Shown here piece after piece: positions 1-6,765 of a stretch of 64,000 bases of DNA. How positions within the stretch are numbered: the first letter of the stretch is position 1; every line of letters begins with the position of its first letter. This DNA is from an uncultured Bacteroidota bacterium (GTDB taxonomy: Bacteria; Bacteroidota; Bacteroidia; AKYH767-A; OLB10). The position numbers were made by a program, and so were the translations under genes. The notes below the pieces were generated by a model that saw only the letters and a program-made list of their open reading frames with translations, had not been told where the DNA came from and did not search any database. The stretch covers positions 62,001-126,000 of the forward strand of contig CAADHD010000035.1 in assembly GCA_900696575.1 (NCBI GenBank), given 5' to 3'.

Positions 1-333
1 GGTATGATTACGTTCAATATAAAAGCTATGGGACTGTTTCCTTCTCTTGCGCTGCATAGGGTCTTTACCGGTAAGTTTAAAAATGAAGGCAACAGGAGTT
101 AAAATTAAAAAGAAAATAAGCGAAAGCAGAATCTTGCCGTTAATGTAGCCAAGCACCTCTGCCAGTTTCATCCAGAGCCAAACAATTTTATCACGTATAA
201 AATCTGACATCAGGGAGAGTACGGCTACTGCCAGAGCAACAGTCAGCAGTACTTTGAGCTTAAAAATCAAATGGAAGATAATCAGGCCGGCAACTATGAC
301 CAGAATGGCTTCTGTTTTTTTTGATTTATCCAT
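1..333 (-). CDS. SxtJ-family small membrane protein, 3' end cut by window
   Basis: The frame opens at an ATG at 333 and stays open for 111 codons to the window edge, so the C-terminus is missing. The product starts with a short charged stretch (MDKSKKTE), then two hydrophobic segments at about residues 8-42, an amphipathic linker (SDFIRDKIVWLWMKLAEVLG) and a third hydrophobic segment at about 68-88, followed by a basic tail with KDPMQRKRRK. This is the profile I know for SxtJ-family membrane proteins, which sit beside O-carbamoyltransferases in many genomes and whose biochemical role is unknown. It begins 6 bp after the DUF5989 gene and is the last visible gene of the operon. The family call rests on topology, the D-P-M-Q-R/K motif and context. 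Confidence 0.75.
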   Translation of the reverse strand, partial: MDKSKKTEAILVIVAGLIIFHLIFKLKVLLTVALAVAVLSLMSDFIRDKIVWLWMKLAEVLGYINGKILLSLIFFLILTPVAFIFKLTGKDPMQRKRRKQSHSFYIERNHT

Positions 334-339
334 TATCAA

Positions 340-489
340 TCAGAACAAGGTGTATATAAAAGGTGCAATGGCTGAGCCTCCTCCGATAACGATAAGCACT
401 CCAACTAATAAAAGAACAATAATTACAGGAGCCAGCCACCATTTTTTTCTTTTAGATAAAAACTTCCAGATGTCGGTTAAAAATTCCAT
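340..489 (-). CDS. DUF5989 (SxtK-like) single-pass membrane peptide
   Basis: A 49-residue protein beginning MEFLTDIWKFLSKRKKWW, followed by one hydrophobic helix (about residues 19-37) and ending SAIAPFIYTLF. This matches the pattern of DUF5989: a short amphipathic N-terminus, K/R-rich turn, one transmembrane helix and a terminal PFIYTLF. It lies 4 bp after the SGNH hydrolase gene and 6 bp before the SxtJ-like gene, so the three are almost certainly cotranscribed. Members of this family recur next to carbamoyltransferases; the counterpart in saxitoxin clusters is sxtK. Function is unknown; a scaffold for a membrane carbamoylation complex is only an inference. Confidence 0.85.
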   Translation of the reverse strand: MEFLTDIWKFLSKRKKWWLAPVIIVLLLVGVLIVIGGGSAIAPFIYTLF

Positions 490-493
490 GAGT

Positions 494-1651
494 TTATTTC
501 AGGTTTTGAATCAATGAATCAAGAGCAGGTAACATTGCTTTAGCCGCCACAGCGCCTCCCAGGGGAGTCAGGTGGCAATAATCAATGAACAGTTGTTGAT
601 GTTTGTATTCAGGATTATTGAATTCTGCATTAATATCCAGTACCAGCACTTCATGACGCGAAGTTACATCTTTCAATTCATCCAGTACTGTGGGGTACAG
701 AATACGGGCAAAGAGGTTATCTGCATAAAACGATTTCTCTTGGGGCGAATACAAGGAACTGTCGCGCAGCACAAGCATAGGTTGCAGGCAAACCAATGCC
801 TTTACTCCATGATTTCTCAGAATGGAAAGATTGGTTTCAACTGCACGCAGAAACTGTTTAGGCGCAATTTTCTTATGCGATTCAATAATTTCTGCTGAAC
901 CACCATACATGTTATTGACCGTTCGTTTTGCATCATTCTTCTGCGCATCGCGGTTCAGTTTCCATGCCATGTATCCTCTGGCAAATCCGGAGTATTTCGA
1001 AAGCCAATGCATAAAATACGTGGTCATACCTCCGAAGGTCGGTTGCTGAAGGCGAGGTTTCCAGAACTGATAACGGTTTTGAAGGTAATAGTTGTAAGTC
1101 GTATCGTTGAAATAATGATCGTTAACGCCATCAAAAAAAATCATGATGTCTGGATCGTAATCCAGCAATTCACTGAGGATATAACCGGTATGCTGAAAAA
1201 CCATGTAACCGGTAACGGCAGCATTGATAACTTCCATTTTACTTTCAGGAAATTTTGCTTTCAAATCTTTCTCAAGCCATGCATCAATGGTTTCATCAGG
1301 ATAAATATGCACGATAGGATATGGCGCTGCCGAAGAAATTCCATGGGCAGCTGAACCACCCAATAAAAAAATTCTTACCGTATTAGCCGGCTTTTCTTTA
1401 CTTACATCTTCAGTTCTTCTGAAGCCCTGATGGTTTATTACGATCCAGTCGCGCTTACCATCACCTTCCCTGAAACCCGGTATGTGCTCGTAAATGCGCG
1501 TATAACTGAACTGAAACTTCGGCTTGGAAGATTTGTGAAGAATAACGCTGAGATACACCCTTCCGAAAATCTCAAGACAAATCACAAGAAAGACAAACAG
1601 AAACAAGGCATACATCAGGTTGCCTTTGCTGAAAATCTTTTTAAGGTTCAT
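494..1651 (-). CDS. membrane-anchored SGNH/GDSL-family hydrolase
   Basis: 385 residues. One N-terminal membrane anchor (about 12-34) is followed by an SGNH fold facing the periplasm. Block I is seen as GGSAAHG near residue 97 (the usual GDS Ser region), block II-like NAAVTGY near 143, block III as DGVND near 175, and block V as DYCHLTPLG near 357, which supplies the catalytic Asp-x-x-His pair. Such enzymes remove or transfer acyl or other ester groups on glycans and lipids. It lies 6 bp downstream of the carbamoyltransferase and 4 bp upstream of DUF5989, which suggests that it acts on the same carbamoylated surface glycan or metabolite. The substrate cannot be told from sequence. Confidence 0.85.
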   Translation of the reverse strand: MNLKKIFSKGNLMYALFLFVFLVICLEIFGRVYLSVILHKSSKPKFQFSYTRIYEHIPGFREGDGKRDWIVINHQGFRRTEDVSKEKPANTVRIFLLGGSAAHGISSAAPYPIVHIYPDETIDAWLEKDLKAKFPESKMEVINAAVTGYMVFQHTGYILSELLDYDPDIMIFFDGVNDHYFNDTTYNYYLQNRYQFWKPRLQQPTFGGMTTYFMHWLSKYSGFARGYMAWKLNRDAQKNDAKRTVNNMYGGSAEIIESHKKIAPKQFLRAVETNLSILRNHGVKALVCLQPMLVLRDSSLYSPQEKSFYADNLFARILYPTVLDELKDVTSRHEVLVLDINAEFNNPEYKHQQLFIDYCHLTPLGGAVAAKAMLPALDSLIQNLK

Positions 1652-1657
1652 GGTTAT

Positions 1658-3520
1658 CTAGTCAAGAACAAATTCTTCTTTCCATTTTGCAGTTTCCTTC
1701 CATTCGGGCTGCTTCTTTTTATCGAACAGACAATTGCCGATAATAAGGTAATCCATTTCGGTTCGCATCAGGCATTTGTAAGCATCTTCAGGAGTACATA
1801 CAATCGGTTCACCGCGTACATTGAAACTGGTATTAACAATAACTCCATAACCGGTTTCTCTGCGGAAGGCATCAATTAATTTCCAGTAGCGTTCATTGGT
1901 TTCCTTATGCACGGTTTGAATTCGGGCTGAAAAATCAATATGCGTAACCGAAGGCAAATCGCTGCGGAGAAAATAAAGTTTCTCGGTTAACGGAAGTGAA
2001 TCATAGTTTTCAGGAAGTTTATTTCTGCGTTCCTCCCTTACCTCCTGAACCAGCAGCATGTAGGGCGAATGCGAATCGAGTTTGAAGTACTTGTTTGCTT
2101 CTTCGGCCAGCACGGAAGGAGCAAACGGTCTGAAACTTTCGCGGTATTTTATTTTAAGATTCAGTTTTTTCTGCATTTCAGGATTGCGGGCATCACCAAT
2201 TATGCTGCGGTTACCAAGCGCACGAGGCCCGAATTCCATTCTGCCCTGCATCCAGCCAATGGCATTTCCTTCGGCCAGCAGTGAAGCGGTTTTTTCAGCC
2301 AAAGCATCAAAATCGGTATAGCTTTCAAAAACCGCATTGTATTGCCGCGACATGTACCTGACATCCAGTTCAGAAAATTCAGGGCCGAGATAAGAGCCTT
2401 GCATCATGTCTAAATCTCCTTCATAAACCCTTGGCTTTTCAAAATACAAATGGTAAGCGGCCAGGGCGGCACCAAGCGAGCCTCCGGCATCACCGGCTGC
2501 CGGTTGTATAAAAATACTTTTGAATATGCCGGCATTCTGCAATTTTCCATTGGCAACACAATTTAAAGCTACACCTCCAGCCATGCATAAATTGTCGGAA
2601 CCGGTAAGTTTCTTAGCTTCCTGTGCCATGCGGATAACGGCATCTTCTGTTACTTCCTGAATGGCCAGGGCCAGGTCGCAATGATGCTGTTCAAGAGGCG
2701 TTTCCGATTTGCGCCCCGGGAATCCAAAAAGTTTTTCCCATTTGTCATCATGCACCATTCGTAAACCTGTTGCATAATTGAAGTACTCCTGATTTAGCCA
2801 AACTGAACCATCTTCTTTTAATTCTATCAATTCATTTCTGATGATGTTAACCATCTTCTTAACTGACTCGGAGTTTTTATTTCCGTAAGGGGCCAGGCCC
2901 ATCAGTTTGTATTCGCCCGAGTTCACCTTAAATCCGGTGAAGTAGGTAAAGGCAGAATACAGTAATCCGATAGAATGTGGGAAATGGAGTTCTTTTAAGA
3001 TGGTAATTTTTTCTTCCTTGCCCAGGCAGACAGAAGCTGTTGCCCACTCTCCTACTCCATCAATGGTCAGAATAGCGGCTTCTTTAAAATTAGAAGGATA
3101 AAAAGCGCTGGCCGCATGGGATAAATGATGTTCCGGAAAAAGCATTTTTAATTTCTTCCTGTTGAACACACCACATTTTTTTAATTCATCGCGGATCAAT
3201 CGTTTCAGAAACATTTTTTCGCGCAGCCAAACGGGAATTGACATCAGGAAGGAAGGAAGCCCTTTGGGAGCAAAACCATAATACGTTTCAAGAAGTCGTT
3301 CAAATTTCAAAAGCGGTTTGTCATAAAATACGATGGCTTCCAAATCATCTATGGTAATGCCGGCTTCCTTGAGGCAATACTTCACAGCATTAGCCGGAAA
3401 ACCCGGATCGTGTTTTTTGCGTGTAAACCGTTCTTCCTGGGCCGCTGCCACAATCCGTCCGTCTGTAATCAAAGCAGCTGCCGAATCATGATAGAAAGCA
3501 GAAATACCGAGTATGTGCAT
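1658..3520 (-). CDS. O-carbamoyltransferase (NodU/CmcH/TobZ/SxtI family)
   Basis: 620 residues, the normal size for the family. Enzymes of this type make carbamoyl-adenylate from carbamoyl phosphate and ATP and pass the carbamoyl group to a hydroxyl on a sugar or natural product. Seen: the N-terminal signature MHILGISAFYHDSAAAL with QEERFTRKKHD, the metal/adenylate motif HHLSHAA near residue 131, LTIDGVGEW near 150, and the C-terminal YrdC-like half with GRMEFGPRALGNRSI near 425-440 and VNTSFNVRGEP near 570. It is followed at 6 bp by an SGNH hydrolase, then DUF5989 and SxtJ, the same partners as in saxitoxin-type clusters. Upstream is a polysaccharide-type dehydratase, so the acceptor is probably a cell-surface sugar; this is inferred. 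Confidence 0.92.
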   Translation of the reverse strand: MHILGISAFYHDSAAALITDGRIVAAAQEERFTRKKHDPGFPANAVKYCLKEAGITIDDLEAIVFYDKPLLKFERLLETYYGFAPKGLPSFLMSIPVWLREKMFLKRLIRDELKKCGVFNRKKLKMLFPEHHLSHAASAFYPSNFKEAAILTIDGVGEWATASVCLGKEEKITILKELHFPHSIGLLYSAFTYFTGFKVNSGEYKLMGLAPYGNKNSESVKKMVNIIRNELIELKEDGSVWLNQEYFNYATGLRMVHDDKWEKLFGFPGRKSETPLEQHHCDLALAIQEVTEDAVIRMAQEAKKLTGSDNLCMAGGVALNCVANGKLQNAGIFKSIFIQPAAGDAGGSLGAALAAYHLYFEKPRVYEGDLDMMQGSYLGPEFSELDVRYMSRQYNAVFESYTDFDALAEKTASLLAEGNAIGWMQGRMEFGPRALGNRSIIGDARNPEMQKKLNLKIKYRESFRPFAPSVLAEEANKYFKLDSHSPYMLLVQEVREERRNKLPENYDSLPLTEKLYFLRSDLPSVTHIDFSARIQTVHKETNERYWKLIDAFRRETGYGVIVNTSFNVRGEPIVCTPEDAYKCLMRTEMDYLIIGNCLFDKKKQPEWKETAKWKEEFVLD

Positions 3521-3581
3521 AGTTGTTCAGAGAGCGTTTTTAGAAAATACGTTTCAGGTAAATTAAAATATGATGTATAAA

Positions 3582-5501
3582 TTAAAGTTTTGCTGACTCT
3601 TTTGTTTCTGAAAGTTCCTGTTTCTGATCAAGCGAAGCAAACACCGAATTGCTGCTGATAAACTCCGGAACCATTTGTTTCATTTTTGTTACAATAACTT
3701 CATTATTCTGAGTATCAAAAAGGCCGATAAGCTCACGAATCTGCGAAGAGATACTTTCAAAATTATACTCTCTCACTTTGGCAATTAAAATTTTCGGGTG
3801 ATGAGTTTCGAGCGTGTTTTCTTCATTGGCCAACAGTTCTTCGTACAGTTTTTCGCCCGGGCGCAAACCTGTAAAAACAATCTGAATATCCTTACCCAAA
3901 GTAAGTCCTGAAAGTTTAATCATCTTTCTGGCAAGGTCCACAATTTTGACAGGCTTGCCCATGTCAAAAAGAAAAATCTCACCTCCATTACCCATGGCCG
4001 CTGCTTCCAATACCAACTGGCAGGCCTCAGGTATGGTCATGAAATAACGGGTAACCTCAGGATGGGTAACGGTAACCGGTAACCGCTCCTCAATTTGTTT
4101 TTTAAACCTTGGGATAACGGAGCCGTTCGAATCGAGTACATTTCCAAAACGCGTGGTGATAAACTGCGTAGCGCTTTGTTTATTCAGCGCCTGAATGTAA
4201 ATCTCGGCAATGCGTTTGGTGGCACCCATAATGCCGGTTGGATTTACAGCTTTATCGGTGCTTATCATCACAAACCTGTTAACCTTAAACTCATGGGCAA
4301 GGTCGGCACAAACTTTCGTTCCCGAAACATTAGTTAGGATCCCTTCCGATGGATTATTCTCCATCATGGGTACATGCTTATAAGCGGCAGCATGAAAAAC
4401 AATATCAGGCTGAAAACTTCTGAAAACATTACGCATTCGCTCCGCATTGCGTACATCAGCAATCACACTCTCTGCTTTCAGGAATTTTTTCTGCTCCTGT
4501 ATTTCAAGCTCCAATTCATACAAAGGCGATTCGGCATTATCGAGCATTATAATCCGTTCAGGTGTAAATGCAATAATCTGGCGGACTATTTCACTTCCGA
4601 TGGAACCGGCAGCACCGGTGATCAGAATTTTCTTTCCTGATATTTCATTGCTGATTTTCTGAATATCTAATTGTATGGGGTCACGTTCGAGAAGGTCTTC
4701 AATTTTTATTTTTTTAATCTGCTTAAAACTCAATTCACCGTTAATCCAATTGGCAACCGGAGGAACGTTAAGCACCTTGGTATCGTAGTGAAGACATGAT
4801 TCAATAATTTCTTTTTTGCGTTGTGATGAAATGTTCTGAATGGCAAGAATCAAATGTTTTACAGAGTTGGCACGAAGTAATTCTTCCAAATCGGATGGTG
4901 CATGATATACGGGAATACCTTCGATATAGCGGCCCTTCTTCTTAGGATCATCATCCAGAAATGCAATCACTTTGTATTTGCTGCCGGCATCGCGGTCAAT
5001 GGCATGTTTGGCAATAATGCCTGCCTGCCCGGCCCCGTAGATCATCACATCGGTACGATCGCGCGATGGCAATCGCATTTCTGCATAAACAGATTTTACT
5101 ATGATACGGAAAACGATAAGCGTAAAAACGGAGATGATGTATTCAAGAATAATGATGGAAATCGGAAGGAAATAAACCTGAATGCTGATAAAGCGGATGA
5201 CATTGAGGATTCCGAAAACCACTGAGCCTGCCATGAGCATAAAAAAGATACGGGCGGCATCGCGGGTGCTGGTATAGCGAATGATTCCTGCATAAGATCT
5301 GAACACAAAAAAGAAAACCATGCGGATAAGCAGAAAAAACAGAAGGATAGAAGGAAGACGCTGAGCCTCCTCTGCCGGAATGCTGAAATTAAACCGGAGC
5401 AGGTAAGCCAGCAGCAGCGAGCAGGTTACCATTATGGCATCAGCCGTAAAGACAATCCATCGCGGTGTGCCGTTCTGAAAGCTGAATAAGGATTTAATCA
5501 C
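3582..5501 (-). CDS. FlaA1/CapD/WbpM-type membrane nucleotide-sugar 4,6-dehydratase
   Basis: 639 residues starting with GTG at 5501. Four hydrophobic helices (about residues 15-135) precede a CoA-binding-like Rossmann region (GAGQAG near 155) and then an extended SDR domain with the NAD motif TGAAGSIGSE near 295, STDKAVNPTG near 415 and MGATK near 424. The Met in place of the usual catalytic Tyr (M-x3-K) is typical of the large inverting and retaining UDP-GlcNAc 4,6-dehydratases (WbpM, PglF, FlaA1). It makes a 4-keto-6-deoxy sugar nucleotide for surface glycans. The last 40 residues are family-variable. It lies 61 bp upstream of the carbamoyltransferase and 21 bp downstream of the PspC gene, so an operon is likely. 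Whether the epimer made is D- or L- is unclear. Confidence 0.92.
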   Translation of the reverse strand: MIKSLFSFQNGTPRWIVFTADAIMVTCSLLLAYLLRFNFSIPAEEAQRLPSILLFFLLIRMVFFFVFRSYAGIIRYTSTRDAARIFFMLMAGSVVFGILNVIRFISIQVYFLPISIIILEYIISVFTLIVFRIIVKSVYAEMRLPSRDRTDVMIYGAGQAGIIAKHAIDRDAGSKYKVIAFLDDDPKKKGRYIEGIPVYHAPSDLEELLRANSVKHLILAIQNISSQRKKEIIESCLHYDTKVLNVPPVANWINGELSFKQIKKIKIEDLLERDPIQLDIQKISNEISGKKILITGAAGSIGSEIVRQIIAFTPERIIMLDNAESPLYELELEIQEQKKFLKAESVIADVRNAERMRNVFRSFQPDIVFHAAAYKHVPMMENNPSEGILTNVSGTKVCADLAHEFKVNRFVMISTDKAVNPTGIMGATKRIAEIYIQALNKQSATQFITTRFGNVLDSNGSVIPRFKKQIEERLPVTVTHPEVTRYFMTIPEACQLVLEAAAMGNGGEIFLFDMGKPVKIVDLARKMIKLSGLTLGKDIQIVFTGLRPGEKLYEELLANEENTLETHHPKILIAKVREYNFESISSQIRELIGLFDTQNNEVIVTKMKQMVPEFISSNSVFASLDQKQELSETKESAKL

Positions 5502-5522
5502 TGCTCTTTTTATTGTGATAAA

Positions 5523-5708
5523 TTAGGATACAGGTTTTTCGGGCATTACAACAGCCAAAAGAAGATAAAGAAGAACACCGGTCCCCAATATCAGCAGCAT
5601 AACCAGAAAAATAAGCCGTATTACAGTAGGGTCCATTTCAAAATAATCGGCTAATCCGCTGCAAACACCGAAAATTTTTTTCTCACCTTTGGTCAAACGT
5701 TTATTCAT
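5523..5708 (-). CDS. PspC-domain small membrane protein
   Basis: 61 residues that are almost entirely one PspC domain: MNKRLTKGEKKIFGVCSGLADYF, then DPTVIRLIF leading into a single long hydrophobic segment (about 28-55) ending in VVMPEK. PspC domains occur in phage-shock envelope-stress proteins and as stand-alone membrane peptides in Bacteroidota. Its role here is not evident; it is the first gene of the minus-strand run leading into the glycan/carbamoylation genes (21 bp to the next start), and its upstream -7 box may drive the whole operon. A second PspC-like gene lies at 21588. Confidence 0.88.
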   Translation of the reverse strand: MNKRLTKGEKKIFGVCSGLADYFEMDPTVIRLIFLVMLLILGTGVLLYLLLAVVMPEKPVS

Positions 5709-5722
5709 AAAACTTTAGATTT

Positions 5723-5730
5723 CAAAAGTA
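5723..5730 (-). promoter_or_regulatory. -7 promoter box (TACTTTTG) for the PspC operon
   Basis: Read on the minus strand the sequence is TACTTTTG, a full match to the Bacteroidota -7 consensus TANNTTTG, and it ends 14 nt before the PspC ATG. No good -33 TTTG is seen at the right distance. The same 37-bp gap must also hold the divergent ltaE promoter. Confidence 0.45.
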
Positions 5731-5745
5731 AAAATTCCCTTTTAA

Positions 5746-6756
5746 ATGACCATAGATTTAAGAAGTGACGGAGTAAGCAAGCCATCGGATGGAATGTTGA
5801 AGGCTATGCTGAATGCCAAAACAGGTGATGATGTTTTTGGTGATGACCCGTCAGTTATTGAACTTCAGGAGTATGCAGCCCAAATTTTCGGAAAGGAGGC
5901 AGGATTGTTTTGCCCGTCAGGAGTAATGGCCAATCAGGTTGCTTTGCTTGTACTGGCACAGGCAGGAAATACCTATCTGTGCAATGAATTTACACATACT
6001 TATTATTTTGAAACTGGCGGTCCGGCAAGCATGAATCACATCCGGGCTGTTTTATGCAATCATGCAAATGGAATCCTGAACCCGGCTGATGCCGCTGAAA
6101 TTTTAAGAAAGCAGCCGGATATAAAAGCAGCCGTAATTGAAAATACTGTAAACAAAGGCGGAGGGGTTTTTTATACTTTGGATGAGATGAAAAACCTCAG
6201 TGACTTATTCAGGAGTCGCCATTTAAAAATTCATTTGGACGGAGCACGTATTTTCAATGCACTTGCCGAAAGCGGAGGTTCACCTGCTGCAGTTGCCGGA
6301 TTGTTTGATACTGTTTCTTTTTGTCTGAGCAAAGGTCTGGGAGCGCCTGCAGGAAGCATGTTGTTAGGCAATACTGAAACCATGGCAGAAGCTCGCAGAG
6401 TAAGAAACAAATTAGGCGGAGCCATGCGTCAGGCCGGCTATTTGGCTGCTGCCGGTTTGTATGCTTTAAAGAACAACCTGATTCTCTTAATCGAAGATCA
6501 CCAAAATGCGAAAATCATTTCAGACGCTTTGAAAGAAAGCAGTCTGATAAAAGAAGTGATGAATGCTCCTACAAACATTGTGATTGCAAAAACGGACACT
6601 AATAAAACGCGGGACCTACTGCTTGATTATTTCCGTCAAAATAAACTACTGGCGGTTCCCTTTGGAGATTGTACCCTGCGTATGGTAACTCATTTGAACA
6701 TCACACATGAAATGGCGCAGCGAGCAGCAGAAATTATTGAATTGTCAAAAATCTAG
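5746..6756 (+). CDS. ltaE: low-specificity threonine aldolase
   Basis: 336 residues, the family's usual length. A PLP-dependent fold-type I enzyme that cleaves threonine or allo-threonine to glycine and acetaldehyde. Seen: the N-terminal IDLRSDGVSKPSDGML with GDDVFGDDPSV, substrate-binding region FCPSGVMANQVAL near 62, the HLDGARIFNA strand near 164 carrying the PLP-binding Asp, and FCLSKGLGAPAGSM near 190, where the Lys forms the internal aldimine. It is transcribed divergently from the PspC operon across a 37-bp gap and faces the uvrA gene tail to tail with only 9 bp between stops. No partner in the same pathway is adjacent. Confidence 0.93.
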   Translation: MTIDLRSDGVSKPSDGMLKAMLNAKTGDDVFGDDPSVIELQEYAAQIFGKEAGLFCPSGVMANQVALLVLAQAGNTYLCNEFTHTYYFETGGPASMNHIRAVLCNHANGILNPADAAEILRKQPDIKAAVIENTVNKGGGVFYTLDEMKNLSDLFRSRHLKIHLDGARIFNALAESGGSPAAVAGLFDTVSFCLSKGLGAPAGSMLLGNTETMAEARRVRNKLGGAMRQAGYLAAAGLYALKNNLILLIEDHQNAKIISDALKESSLIKEVMNAPTNIVIAKTDTNKTRDLLLDYFRQNKLLAVPFGDCTLRMVTHLNITHEMAQRAAEIIELSKI

Positions 6757-6765
6757 GCCTTTATT

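Noticed and set aside
572-1354. Several long plus-strand frames antisense to the SGNH hydrolase gene
   Set aside because: They mirror the coding strand, have no promoter or family motif, and the minus strand gene is well supported.
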